Source of the DNA: Saprospirales bacterium
GTDB taxonomy: Bacteria > Bacteroidota > Bacteroidia > Chitinophagales > Saprospiraceae
NCBI GenBank assembly: GCA_016719895.1
Contig: JADJYG010000007.1
Coordinates: 248,001-312,000 of the forward strand
Direction of reading: 5' to 3'
DNA: 64,000 bases
Positions within the stretch are counted from its first letter, which is position 1, and every line of letters starts with the position of its first letter. This document shows positions 27,601 to 35,974 of this stretch, piece after piece. The translations under genes and the position numbers were made by a program. Below the pieces are notes generated by a model. The model was not told the origin of the DNA. It did no database searches and saw only the letters and a list, made by a program, of their open reading frames with translations.

Positions 27601-28132
27601 CGCCAGCGGTGTGAGCTACCTCGTGCGCAATCCGAATGCTTCGCCTTTCCATTCAATCCGGTTTGCGTCAAAAGTGAATGGCCTGGCCAACGGAGCTTCC
27701 GACATTTTTGAATTTACCCTGCCGCCGCAGGTAAGTCCGAATTATATCCATTGCATCGCCAAAGTAGCCCCGCAATCGTATTTTGAGGCCTACCTGAATA
27801 CTTTCTATTGCCCGGTGATCAAAGAAACGGGAAACCGGCAGGATGCCAGCGCCCGTGGTCAGGATGCCCGGTCGGGCACATCCGCTATTCCGGTATTCCC
27901 CAACCCGGCAACCGGCAAACTATGGGCAGACCTTGCTGCCTGGAAACCGGCGCAGGTACAGGCGCAGGTACGCAACAGCCGGGGTCAACTGGTGCAAACC
28001 TATTCCCTGCAAGCGGGCTCAGGCGTACAGGAAATGGCGCTGGCAGCTGACCTGCCCGAAGGTTTGTATTTCCTCGAATTGCTGTCAACCGCCGGCGACC
28101 GGCAGGTGGCCCGGTTTGTGATACGGCAATAA
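24626..28132 (+). CDS. large type IX-secreted surface protein with choice-of-anchor L domain
   Basis: A 1168-residue cell-surface or secreted protein. The signal peptide (about 1-25, ending LLLAQ) is followed by a beta domain, then a choice-of-anchor L domain (about 155-400, with FDFTPTASTVQFDFVFGSEE) and a Calx-beta-like segment (about 410-510). After a PKD/Ig-like unit come five tandem repeats of about 51 residues (585-841), each with FCPGxxVVIGG- and CDTLxTYxLE-type motifs. A HYR-like domain (about 846-928) and a DUF11-like region follow. The C-terminal sorting domain begins PVFPNPATGKLWADL near 1085 and ends LYFLELLSTAGDRQVARFVI, the type IX secretion signature. A role in adhesion is inferred. 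The 250 bp upstream hold no clear promoter. Confidence 0.93.
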   Translation: MKLPSPKPATYVLVAFTLFANLLLAQQNPVIHLSGTRMRAALDVPEGKTTVWLCTLKPGERYAVIAVGATYQQPSVFELAAGNGLKGIARLSGRPNTLVFTAPADCVEIQVTAAAMQPLSSIPLYLSIKCESCPEDDAWLRKFSAQAADAANLSVAGGVNAQTLITNTLIGGNCFQVNNVTASGNSNSRGTFSNGATNIGLEKGMVMCTGNLSILPGPNNETGANGGFGNNSADDPDLAALTSGNQYDVSIIEFDFTPTASTVQFDFVFGSEEHCEWVGSQFNDVFGFFISGPGIAGKQNLALITGTGTPVATNNVNYLTNSAYYVNNNNSINSPCLLLPTAAVNECELDGWTSVFTATANVIPCSTYHIKLAIADVADSFYGSAVFLRANSFDAGGSALAQTVYPGGLPHALEDCSTAYVKFIRDNNDNSQPLTIDFTVGASSTATPGLDYAPVASPVVIPAGQNELLVPVTVFADTLTEGLETMKLLLDDACSCTQTEITFLIQDKAALSVTLPNDTLCPGQSAALNPVVSGQAPFTYLWNTGASTASIVVSDTTSRTYTVTVSDFCGDSLVVSATVEVLPLPAVVQTIGLCPGESYVLNGVAYTAPAILSDTLPGIGDDCDTLRTYVLAVLPLSTLSDTIVFCAGDSVVLNGVAYTMSGTVTDTLSGIAGACDTLITYILEMLPLNARSETVALCPGSSIVIGGTVYNSAGTVQAIAPGTNGACDTLVTYTLEVLPQPVRNQTLAFCPGTSVVIGGVSYQVPGIVVDTLAGAGGACDTVATYQLEFLPVPTRAETVSFCPGDTVIIGGVPFTQPAVVADTLQASAGCDTIVTYILQFQTPAPSTVTVSCPPNYNVAAGGNTPATVVYNLPTAFSDCVCPGIALERISGLAPGSVFPAGPTTVCFAASDSCGNSTSCCFQVTVAETTPCDVKVIGCIKYELLGIVQNVRDEKTYRIRVTNSCDKEMFYVAFELPDGLSAVQPANNTLYTGASGVSYLVRNPNASPFHSIRFASKVNGLANGASDIFEFTLPPQVSPNYIHCIAKVAPQSYFEAYLNTFYCPVIKETGNRQDASARGQDARSGTSAIPVFPNPATGKLWADLAAWKPAQVQAQVRNSRGQLVQTYSLQAGSGVQEMALAADLPEGLYFLELLSTAGDRQVARFVIRQ

Positions 28133-28182
28133 TGGCCCGGTGGGCAGGATTTGCGGAGGTATGGGGCAGGATGAACAGGATT

Positions 28183-28262
28183 ACGCAGGATTAGAGAGTG
28201 TGCTGGAGATTTTCCCGTTTTGGGCCCGGCGGGAAAATCCCCAACATGTTCTAATCCTGCGT
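28183..28262. terminator. two-part hairpin in convergent gap, CAGGATT-related
   Basis: The outer arms ACGCAGGATTAGA (28183-28195) and TCTAATCCTGCGT (28250-28262) enclose an inner stem GATTTTCCCG/CGGGAAAATC (28208-28217, 28230-28239). Extra CAGGAT copies lie just upstream (28145-28180). It probably ends transcription from both sides. Confidence 0.65.
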
Positions 28263-28272
28263 GTCACTGGGT

Positions 28273-29079
28273 TCAGCCCAATTGTTCGCGGCGGCGTTCC
28301 TTAGCCATTTTTATCCCGCGGGCACCAAACTCTGTCTGCAGGGCTTCGTGGATAAAATCCATGGTTTGAACGTATTGTTCGCCCATCGTCCACCAGGCGA
28401 CTTCCACCTTCATATCGTCGCGGCTAAGCCCGGAAACCACCACATCGACCGGGCTTCCCGCTACCCGCCAGGGGCAGCGGTCCGCCGCCGCTGAGGCGGC
28501 CTCCCGGATAAGGGGCAAGGGCGTGTCACTGTCGAGCAGCAGGATTATCTCCACCTGTACTTCAACGCCCATGGCGATATTGACAATCGGCCCTTCGGTC
28601 ATCTTGGAATTGGGGATGATCACTTTTTTGCCATGGTCGGTACTCAAAATCGTATTAAAAATCTGAATTTCCGTAACGTGGCCGGCGTGACCGTCTACCG
28701 AAAGCAGGTCGCCTACCCGGTAGGGGCGAAAGAGCAGGATCAGGACACCGCTGGCAAAGTTGCCCAAACTGCCTTGCAGGGCCAGGCCGACGGCAAATGC
28801 CACCGCGGAAAATACGGCGATAAAGGATGTGGTCTCGATGCCGGCCTGGCCGGCCACTACCAGTAGCAGAGCCACCTTGAGCGCTACGTCGACCAGTGAG
28901 GTCAGAAATGGCCGGAGGCTGTCGTCGACCTGGCGCTTTTTAAGCAGGTAATTAAAGCTCTTAGACATTCGCCGGACAATCCACAGTCCGACGATCAGCA
29001 ACAGCAATGCGGCAACCAGTTTCGGGCCGTATTGGATAACCAGGTCCTTGAGTTGGTCGATGTACGTTTTTTGCTCCAT
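28273..29079 (-). CDS. small-conductance mechanosensitive channel, MscS family
   Basis: A 268-residue inner-membrane channel that releases solutes on osmotic downshock. Three helices are visible: about 18-36, 60-80 and the pore-lining TM3 at about 88-115, with the Ala/Gly-rich pattern AVAFAVGLALQGSLGNFASGVLILLFRPYRVGD typical of MscS. A beta domain follows (VDGHAGHVTEIQIFNTILSTDHGKKVIIPNSKM), then the alpha/beta C-terminal vestibule domain. The length is close to E. coli MscS (286). The stop lies 10 bp from the hairpin shared with the convergent surface-protein gene. The gene upstream, M1 peptidase, is divergent. Confidence 0.95.
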   Translation of the reverse strand: MEQKTYIDQLKDLVIQYGPKLVAALLLLIVGLWIVRRMSKSFNYLLKKRQVDDSLRPFLTSLVDVALKVALLLVVAGQAGIETTSFIAVFSAVAFAVGLALQGSLGNFASGVLILLFRPYRVGDLLSVDGHAGHVTEIQIFNTILSTDHGKKVIIPNSKMTEGPIVNIAMGVEVQVEIILLLDSDTPLPLIREAASAAADRCPWRVAGSPVDVVVSGLSRDDMKVEVAWWTMGEQYVQTMDFIHEALQTEFGARGIKMAKERRREQLG

Positions 29080-29207
29080 GAGCGTTTGTTCTACGTTAAT
29101 GGCTTATCAAATACGCCCTTTTGGCGAAAGGCGGCGAAAAGTCGGCAAAAAGCCGGTAATCTTGCGCGCCTTATTAAATTAAACATATGGTATACTTATC
29201 TCGTCGC

Positions 29208-31898
29208 ATGAAAAACCTGTTGCCGCTGGCCGTACTGGCTTTGTTTTTATTCACGCAGGCCTGCACCCCAAAAGCTGCAGACAAAACAGTCGCATCTCCT
29301 GCCGCACCCACGCCGCCTGCTCAGCCCGTCGAATGGGATACGATCGGAAAACCGCTCCTGGGAGACAAGGAGCTGGACACAAAGGAAGATGCCCCGGTGG
29401 AATATCAGTTTTTGGAAGAGGCTGTCGTGAAGCCGGAGGCAGAAGCCAGGCCCGACTCCCTGCCCCGCTACAATGCATCGCATACCTTTGAGCACGACCT
29501 GATCCACACCAAACTGGAGTTGTCGTTCGACTGGGCTAAGAAACGCGCCAACGGCAGGGCTACCCTGACGCTGCGCCCCTGGTTTTACCCGGCCAGCCAA
29601 CTGACGCTGGACGCTAAAAACTTCGATATTCATTCGGTGCGCTTCGAAGGAAAAACCGATACGCTCGCGTACCGCTACGATAATGCCCAACTAGTTATTC
29701 AACTGGGTAAAACATTTACCCGTACCGAGGAATTCAAGGTCGTCATTGTTTATACGGCCAAGCCGGACGAACGCACTTCGTTCGGCGGCAGCGCCGCCAT
29801 TACCAGCGATAAAGGCCTGTATTTTATCAATGCAGATGGCTCCGAACCGGATAAGCCGAGGCAAATCTGGACACAAGGGGAGACCGAAAGCAATTCGTTT
29901 TGGTTCCCAACCGTGGATAAACCCAACGAACGGTGTACCCAGGAAATGTACATAACGGTGGAAGACAAATACAAAACACTTTCCAACGGCGTTTTGATCT
30001 CCTCCAAAAAGAATGCCGACGGTACGCGTACCGACTACTGGAAAATGGACAAACCCCACGCGCCGTACCTGTTTATGATGGCGGTCGGGGAATACGCCAT
30101 AGTGCGGGACAAATGGCGCGGTATCCCGGTCGACTATTACGTGGAGCCGAAATACGAACAATACGCCCGCGATATCTACCCGTATACCACCGAAATGCTC
30201 GAATTTTTCTCCAACAAACTCGGGTATGCCTTCCCTTGGCCAAAGTATTCGCAGGTGGTGGTGCGCGACTATGTCAGCGGCGCCATGGAAAATACCACCG
30301 CGACCATTTTCGGCGAGTTTATACAACTGGACAAACGCAGCTTGCTTGACAATCACCTGACCAATGAAAAGGTGGTGGCGCATGAAATGTTCCACCATTG
30401 GTTCGGCGACTTGGTCACCACCGAAAGCTGGTCGAACCTCACCCTCAATGAAGGATTCGCCAACTACTCGGAATACCTTTGGCTGGAGCACAAATACGGA
30501 CGTGAAGAAGCGGATTTTCACGAACTGAACGAACGTCAGGGTTATATCTACTCGACGCAGGGCGGCGGCCACCCCCTGATCGATTTCGGCTATGAAAACC
30601 GCGAAAATATGTTCGACGCCCACTCCTACAACAAAGGGGGCGCTATCCTGCACATGCTGCGCACCCAAGTAGGCGACGACGCTTTTTTCACAGCGCTGAA
30701 CCGTTACCTGAAAAAAAACGAATACACCGATGTGGAGGCACACGAGCTACGCCTGGCTTTCGAGGATGTCAGCGGGCAAGACCTCAACTGGTTTTTCAAC
30801 CAGTGGTTTTTCAATACCGGACACCCCAACCTCGATATCAGCTACGACTGGGATGAAGCGAGCCAAAAAGCATCGGTCACGATTGCGCAAAAGCAGGAGC
30901 CGGCCAACGGCGTACCCTATATTTTCGAATTGCCGTTAAAAGTCGATATCTACGACGCTTCCGGCAAGGCGCGCCGGGAAGCTATCCGCCTGACCAAAAG
31001 AAGCCAAACCTTTATGTTCGACGCGCCCGTCAAACCGGCGCTGATCAACGCGGACGCCGAAAAAGCGCTGTTGGCCGTAAAAGCGGATCAGCACAGCCCG
31101 GAAGAATGGGCTTTCCTGTACCACCACGGCCCTTTGTTCCAGGACCGCCTGGAAGCCTACGATTTTTTTCAGGACAAATCGACCCCCCTGGCCGCCCAAA
31201 TACGCACGGAGGCCCTGCAGGACAAACATTGGGCCCTCCGCCAAGCCGCTGCCGGCAAGGCCGACGTAAGCAAACCGGAGGTGCAGGCGGCCCTGGTCAA
31301 ACTCGCCGAAAGCGACCCGGAGCCGGGTGTACGGGCGGCAGCCATCGAAGCGCTCGGCGAAACGGCCGATAAAAAATATGCGCCGGTTTATGAAAAAGGT
31401 ATGGCCCCCGATCAGCCCTACAGCGTATTGAGCGCCGCCCTGGATGCCCTGAGCAAATCTGACCCGGTCGCCGCCATCGCAGCTGCCAAAAACCTGGAAA
31501 ATGACGAAAACGAGGGTATCGTCCTGGCCCTGGCCGATCTTTATGCCGCCAATGCCACGCCCGGCTTGCTGCCCTGGTTTCAAAAACATGCCGGCAAAAT
31601 GGACAATATGGCGGCCTTTAAGTATTATGACCTGTTTACGCAATTTCTCATCGGCCTGGAAGACCCGGCCGTGCTGGACCAGTCGATCAGCGGATTTCAG
31701 GCAACATCCCTCAACCTCAATACCAGCCTGTGGCGCCGGTTCAGCAACACCAAAGCTATTGCCGACCTGCGCAATTATTTCGCGCAAAGCGGCGATCAGG
31801 CCAGGGCAACCCAGCTGACGCAAATGCTGGCCGACATCCGGGAGCAGGAACCGGATGCCACCCTGAAGATGTATTATGGTATGTTTAACCAGCCCTGA
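29208..31898 (+). CDS. M1 family metallopeptidase with HEAT-like C-terminus, lipoprotein
   Basis: An envelope aminopeptidase of 896 residues. The N-terminus (MKNLLPLAVLALFLFTQAC) is a lipoprotein signal with Cys at the cleavage site. The substrate-recognition motif SGAMENTTATIFGEF is near residue 356. The zinc site HEMFHHWFGDLVTT...LNEGFANYSEYLW (about 391-420) carries the HExxH-x18-E pattern. After the catalytic domain there is an Ig-like segment and a helical C-terminus with HEAT-like repeats (ALVKLAESDPEPGVRAAAIEAL). It probably removes N-terminal amino acids from peptides at the membrane. An in-frame ATG seven codons upstream (29187) is a possible alternative start. A strong terminator follows. 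Confidence 0.95.
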   Translation: MKNLLPLAVLALFLFTQACTPKAADKTVASPAAPTPPAQPVEWDTIGKPLLGDKELDTKEDAPVEYQFLEEAVVKPEAEARPDSLPRYNASHTFEHDLIHTKLELSFDWAKKRANGRATLTLRPWFYPASQLTLDAKNFDIHSVRFEGKTDTLAYRYDNAQLVIQLGKTFTRTEEFKVVIVYTAKPDERTSFGGSAAITSDKGLYFINADGSEPDKPRQIWTQGETESNSFWFPTVDKPNERCTQEMYITVEDKYKTLSNGVLISSKKNADGTRTDYWKMDKPHAPYLFMMAVGEYAIVRDKWRGIPVDYYVEPKYEQYARDIYPYTTEMLEFFSNKLGYAFPWPKYSQVVVRDYVSGAMENTTATIFGEFIQLDKRSLLDNHLTNEKVVAHEMFHHWFGDLVTTESWSNLTLNEGFANYSEYLWLEHKYGREEADFHELNERQGYIYSTQGGGHPLIDFGYENRENMFDAHSYNKGGAILHMLRTQVGDDAFFTALNRYLKKNEYTDVEAHELRLAFEDVSGQDLNWFFNQWFFNTGHPNLDISYDWDEASQKASVTIAQKQEPANGVPYIFELPLKVDIYDASGKARREAIRLTKRSQTFMFDAPVKPALINADAEKALLAVKADQHSPEEWAFLYHHGPLFQDRLEAYDFFQDKSTPLAAQIRTEALQDKHWALRQAAAGKADVSKPEVQAALVKLAESDPEPGVRAAAIEALGETADKKYAPVYEKGMAPDQPYSVLSAALDALSKSDPVAAIAAAKNLENDENEGIVLALADLYAANATPGLLPWFQKHAGKMDNMAAFKYYDLFTQFLIGLEDPAVLDQSISGFQATSLNLNTSLWRRFSNTKAIADLRNYFAQSGDQARATQLTQMLADIREQEPDATLKMYYGMFNQP

Positions 31899-31920
31899 GC
31901 GGCCAGGAGAACCCAGGTCA

Positions 31921-31962
31921 AATGCGTCATCCGGCAAGCCCCGGATGACGCATTATTTTTTT
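31921..31962 (+). terminator. rho-independent terminator of the M1 peptidase gene
   Basis: AATGCGTCATCCGG pairs perfectly with CCGGATGACGCATT across a 6-nt loop, followed by ATTTTTTT. It overlaps the last codons of the convergent methyltransferase gene. Confidence 0.9.
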
Positions 31963-32672
31963 CGAAAAATACTGGTTCGCACAAAATCGGGGGTATAGCC
32001 GATCGGCGCCCTCTGATCGGTAAGGGTGTCGAATTGGGTTAAAATCTGCTCGCGAAAAGCTTTCAGGTAATGCGGCCGCTCGGTATTGTCGACCACGAGC
32101 AAGCCGCCCGTTTTCAAATGCGGAATGGCCTGCCGGATACACGATGGCCTGGAGCGGCCATCCACCAGGATAAGATCAAAATATTCGTCTGGAAAGGGAT
32201 CGATTGCCCGCGCATATTTTTCATAACTATACCCCTTGCGCAACTTGTGGCTGCTGCTGAAATGAAGCGGGTTGGCGGGGTCGGCCGTTTCCAGACCGGC
32301 GCGGCGTTCGGGCTCGATCAACCAGCCCTGCCAATGCCGCCAGCCGTTTTTCTCCACCTGGTCTTTTATACCGTCGAGCCAGGCGGGGTCGTCTTCCACT
32401 GTTTTGACTTCCCCCGCCCGTTTGCAAAAAAACAGGGTGGAGCCGCCGCCGCCGTATTCGAACACCTTAAAACCAGGGGTTATGGCGCGTTCCAGCAAGT
32501 CCAGGGCCGGGAAATTCAGCCAGGGGAGTTGATCCCCCAAACCGCTGCGCCCGGCGGAAAGGAATTTTCTCCAGCGGCGGTAATACGCCAGATGGCCTTG
32601 TAAAGACTTCCATCCCTGCGCGTAGCGCAATGATTGAAAAAAAAAGTATGCTGTCGTTTTTTTCCAGGACAT
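31953..32672 (-). CDS. class I SAM-dependent methyltransferase
   Basis: A 239-residue cytoplasmic protein. The SAM-binding motif I appears as KVFEYGGGGSTLFFCKRAGEVKTVEDD, and later strands as FDLILVDGRSRPSCIRQAIPHLKTGGLLVVDNTERPHY. This fits small Rossmann methyltransferases often found with polysaccharide or glycosylation genes, but the acceptor is unknown. It lies 16 bp downstream of the ridA-like gene on the same strand and is probably co-transcribed. The ATG at 32672 gives the full domain. The 3' end overlaps the terminator hairpin of the opposing M1 gene. Confidence 0.85.
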   Translation of the reverse strand: MSWKKTTAYFFFQSLRYAQGWKSLQGHLAYYRRWRKFLSAGRSGLGDQLPWLNFPALDLLERAITPGFKVFEYGGGGSTLFFCKRAGEVKTVEDDPAWLDGIKDQVEKNGWRHWQGWLIEPERRAGLETADPANPLHFSSSHKLRKGYSYEKYARAIDPFPDEYFDLILVDGRSRPSCIRQAIPHLKTGGLLVVDNTERPHYLKAFREQILTQFDTLTDQRAPIGYTPDFVRTSIFRKK

Positions 32673-32688
32673 ATCGGGTTCGGTCAGG

Positions 32689-33138
32689 TTATGAAGGTAT
32701 CAGCGCAATACATTTCAGTTCGATGGCAATCGGTGTCGGCAACCGGTCGATACCCACGGTGGTTCGGCAGGGCAAATTGTCTTTGAAATACTCGGCATAA
32801 ATGCGGTTGAAGGTATGGAAATCGCGTTCCATATCGGTCAGAAACACCGTCACGTCCACCAGGTCGTCCCACCGGGCGCCGCTGGCTTCCAGCACCGTCC
32901 GCACATTCTGAAAAACGGCGTGCACCTGCGCTTCGAAATCGAACGAAGTGTAATTTCCGGCAGGGCTCCGCTGCAATCCCGGCACGCTGTCCGTTTGCGG
33001 ATCGCGGGGGCCGATCCCCGACAGAAACAATAAATTGCCTGCCCGGCGTGCGTGCGGGTATAGCCCGACCGGTCTGGGGGCATTGGGGGCGTCTATTTTT
33101 TCTGAAGTAGCCACGTTGTACGTTTTGTGATGAACCAT
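32689..33138 (-). CDS. RidA family protein (reactive enamine/imine deaminase)
   Basis: A 149-residue protein of the YjgF/YER057c/UK114 (RidA) family. These trimeric enzymes hydrolyse reactive enamine or imine intermediates released by PLP enzymes. Motifs: AGNLLFLSGIGPRDPQT, QVHAVFQNVRTVLEASGARWDDLVDVTVFLTDM, FNRIYAEYF and the C-terminal RTTVGIDRLPTPIAIELKCIA, where the conserved Arg and Glu are the expected ligand residues. It is slightly longer at the N-terminus than typical RidA and resembles the 2-aminomuconate deaminase-like branch; substrate choice is unclear. It is the first gene of a likely two-gene unit with the methyltransferase and is divergent from the ROK kinase. Confidence 0.92.
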   Translation of the reverse strand: MVHHKTYNVATSEKIDAPNAPRPVGLYPHARRAGNLLFLSGIGPRDPQTDSVPGLQRSPAGNYTSFDFEAQVHAVFQNVRTVLEASGARWDDLVDVTVFLTDMERDFHTFNRIYAEYFKDNLPCRTTVGIDRLPTPIAIELKCIALIPS

Positions 33139-33269
33139 TCAAAAATGGAGGCAGCCTGGCGGAGCAGCCCGGGCTGCTCCTGGATTTCACCGGTAAAAAT
33201 AGTTCGCTTCGGTGATTTCGATACTTTCTATTAATTTCCCCCCATTAAAACACTTAGACAACGCCATAT

Positions 33270-34169
33270 ATGCATCTCTGGGGTATTGATCTGGGCGGCA
33301 CCAAGATTGAAGGCGCCATCCTGGAAAGTCACGAAAATCCAAAACTTTTAGCCCGCCAACGCATTCCGACAGAGGCCGGCAAGGGCTACGAACACATCCT
33401 GGGCCAGGTAGCCAAACTGGTGGACCTGATGGCGGAGGAAACGGGCATGCGACCCAGCCGGCTTGGCCTTGGGCATCCCGGCACACTGGACCCAAACACC
33501 GGCGTAATAAAAAATGCCAATACGACCGCCCTTATCGGAAGGCCTTTCGACAAAGACCTCGAACAACGCCTGGGAGTGCCGGTGCGGCTGGCCAATGACG
33601 CCAATTGTTTTGCCGTAGCCGAAGCGCTCCTGGGCGCGGTACCCGAGGTTTTGCCGAATGCCGAAGTTGTCTTTGGCGTCATTCTGGGTACCGGCGTGGG
33701 CGGCGGCCTGGTAGTGCGGAAAAAAGTGATCAACGGCCGGCAAGGCATCGCCGGTGAATGGGGACACAATTTCCTTGATGAAAGCGGCGGAAAATGCTAC
33801 TGCGGCAAAACCGGCTGCGTGGAAACGGTCATCTCAGGTCCTGCACTCGAACGGCATTATGACCATCTTACCGGCCAGCGCCTGCCTTTGCGCGACATCG
33901 TTGCCCGTGCCGATGCCAATACGGACCCGGCAGCCGTCGCTACACTCGACCGGCTGATCCACTATTTCGGCAAGGCCATTGCCGTGGTTATCAACATCGT
34001 GGACCCCGACGTCATCGTGCTCGGCGGGGGCGTGGGCAATACCGGCAGGCTGTATACCGACGGCGTGGCCGAGGCGCGCAAACACCTGTTTAATACCCGC
34101 ATCGATACGATTTTTCTGAAACCCAAACTGGGCGACAGCGCGGGCGTGTTTGGCGCCGCGCTGTTGTAA
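33270..34169 (+). CDS. ROK family sugar kinase
   Basis: A 299-residue protein of the ROK family. It has the phosphate-binding loop at the very N-terminus (WGIDLGGTKIEGAIL), the catalytic-site segment PVRLANDANCFAVAEALLG, the ROK signature GVILGTGVGGGLVV, and the zinc-binding motif around GEWGHNFLDESGGKCYCGKTGCVE with the expected His and three Cys. There is no N-terminal DNA-binding helix, so it is a kinase (glucokinase or N-acetylhexosamine kinase type) and not a repressor. The exact sugar is not determinable. The ATG at 33270 is well placed. Confidence 0.94.
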   Translation: MHLWGIDLGGTKIEGAILESHENPKLLARQRIPTEAGKGYEHILGQVAKLVDLMAEETGMRPSRLGLGHPGTLDPNTGVIKNANTTALIGRPFDKDLEQRLGVPVRLANDANCFAVAEALLGAVPEVLPNAEVVFGVILGTGVGGGLVVRKKVINGRQGIAGEWGHNFLDESGGKCYCGKTGCVETVISGPALERHYDHLTGQRLPLRDIVARADANTDPAAVATLDRLIHYFGKAIAVVINIVDPDVIVLGGGVGNTGRLYTDGVAEARKHLFNTRIDTIFLKPKLGDSAGVFGAALL

Positions 34170-34259
34170 AAAGCGGCTTAACCGGCTATAACGGGCATGT
34201 TCTGTTTCCTGCGATGTCCTCCCCTGGGTTCTTCTACAGCTGGAGCCGGAATAAACCGT

Positions 34260-35125
34260 TCAAAAAACATGCCGTTCGGCGTGGTAACTTGAGCGCACCA
34301 GCGGGCCGCTTTCCACATACCGGAAGCCTTTTGCCATACCGGCCTCCTGGTACCCGGCAAAAATATCGGGATGTACAAATTCAGCAACGGCGATATGCAT
34401 CCTGGTGGGTTGCAGATATTGGCCGATCGTCAGAATGTCGCAGCCATGTGCCACGAGGTCGTCCATAACCCGGAAGACCTCTTCTTTGGTTTCTCCGAGG
34501 CCGACCATGATACCGCTTTTGGTGCGTTTGCCGTAGTCTTTGGTCCGGCGGATTTGCTCCAGGCTGCGTTCATATTTAGCCTGTGGACGCACCTTGCGGT
34601 AGAGGCTTTGTACGGTTTCCATATTGTGGCTTACTATTTCCTGGCCGGCACTGATCATGCGTTCGAGGGCTCCCAGTTGGCTTTTACATCGGGGATGAGC
34701 GTTTCGATGGTTGTTTCCGGGCAACGCGTCTTTACGGCGAGCACGGTTTGGCGCCAGATTTCGGCGCCCCGGTCCTGCAGTTCGTCGCGATTGACGGAAG
34801 TGATTACGGCGTGTTTGACGCCCATGAGCCAAATGGCTTCCGCCACCCGGCGGGGTTCGTCTTCGTCATATTCCGTAGGCTTGCCGGTTTTGACGGCGCA
34901 AAACGAGCAGGACCGGGTGCATACGTTGCCCAGGATCATAAAGGTGGCGGTGCCGGCTCCCCAGCATTCGCCCATATTGGGGCAGCTGCCGCTTTGGCAA
35001 ATGGTGTGGAGCTGAAAATCGTCTACAATGCTGCGCACCGTGCGGTAGTTTTCGCCCATAGGCAGGCGTACCTTGAGCCAGTCGGGGCGTTTGGGGCGGG
35101 AGTCGGCTATCGGGAGTTCAAGCAT
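34260..35125 (-). pseudogene. lipA: lipoyl synthase, disrupted by a single-base frameshift
   Basis: LipA is the radical-SAM enzyme that inserts two sulfurs into protein-bound octanoate. All signatures are present but in two frames. The N-terminal frame has CQSGSCPNMGECWG (auxiliary cluster) and CTRSCSFCAV (radical-SAM cluster) and continues to IPDVKANWE. The other frame resumes at ALERMISAGQEIVSHNMETV and runs to ESGPLVRSSYHAERHVF, the conserved C-terminus with the cluster-binding Ser. The break is in the GGGAGCCC context at about 34668-34675, where one base is missing relative to NWEALER. Either a recent mutation or a sequence error is possible; the otherwise intact gene favours error. The start at 35125 overlaps the end of the FkbM gene by 8 bp. 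Confidence 0.9.
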
Positions 35126-35951
35126 GGGTTGCGATAAAATCAAAATGTTTCCAACGATTCATATCCTCCGGTTTTTCGATAGGGATTAAAGGCGTGTCCG
35201 CCACGAAACCGGCGATATGGTACAGCCGGTAACCGAGCCCGGCGAGCAGGTCGAAGTGTTCGTGCCGTTGTTCGGGGGTGTTTTTTCCGAAACATTCGGA
35301 GATCACGACGGGTTTATACTGCCCGAGCAAGCCGCGGATGGATTTGATTACTTCCAGGTCGTACCCTTCGGTATCGATTTTTACGAGGGTCAGTTTGGAC
35401 AGCCACCCGGCGTAGCGTTCCTCCAGGAGGTCTTTTAACACCACCCCCTGCACTTTTGTTGGCAAAACGAAGCGCCCATGGAAATCGGACGCGCCGGCGG
35501 TGATGCCGCCGTTGTTGAACGAGGCTTCGGAAGAGCGGTAGAAAAACGTATCGGCCTGGTCGGTGACGGCCATGTTCAGCGGGTGGATGTTGGTTTTGCC
35601 GGGGTTAAGGCCGGCATTCACCTGCAGGATGCGGAACACGTGCGGGTTGGGATCGAAAGCGAGGACGAGGCCCTCTTTACCGGCAGCCAGCGCGACCGCC
35701 ATGCTCAGGTGGCCGATATTGGCGCCGATGTCAATGGCCAGATCACCTTTCCGCACATATTTTTTGAAAAAATCGACTTCTTCCTGGCGGATTTCTTTCG
35801 GGGTCACCAGGGGGTTCAGCCAATTGGCAAACGCCACGGGGCCTTCGCCGGCGGGCGTGAATTGCATGATTTGATACGGGTATTGCTGGAAATGACGTCG
35901 CGCCCTTTTCCGTTTAAACGATTCTGTGAGGTACTTAACGATGTTGAACAT
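35118..35951 (-). CDS. FkbM family methyltransferase
   Basis: A 277-residue protein of the FkbM type. The SAM site reads GDLAIDIGANIGHLSMAVALA, followed by VLAFDPNPHVFRILQVNAGLN and the family motif VKIDTEGYDLEVIKSI. FkbM enzymes usually O-methylate sugars or small metabolites. The ATG at 35951 (MFNIVKYLTESF) is chosen; a TTG at 35978 overlapping the stop of the preceding gene is an alternative. It overlaps lipA by 8 bp at its 3' end and follows the membrane-protein gene by about 25 bp, suggesting one transcript of four genes from birA to lipA. Confidence 0.9.
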   Translation of the reverse strand: MFNIVKYLTESFKRKRARRHFQQYPYQIMQFTPAGEGPVAFANWLNPLVTPKEIRQEEVDFFKKYVRKGDLAIDIGANIGHLSMAVALAAGKEGLVLAFDPNPHVFRILQVNAGLNPGKTNIHPLNMAVTDQADTFFYRSSEASFNNGGITAGASDFHGRFVLPTKVQGVVLKDLLEERYAGWLSKLTLVKIDTEGYDLEVIKSIRGLLGQYKPVVISECFGKNTPEQRHEHFDLLAGLGYRLYHIAGFVADTPLIPIEKPEDMNRWKHFDFIATHA

Positions 35952-35974
35952 AATAAACGGGGCGTCGCCGGCTA

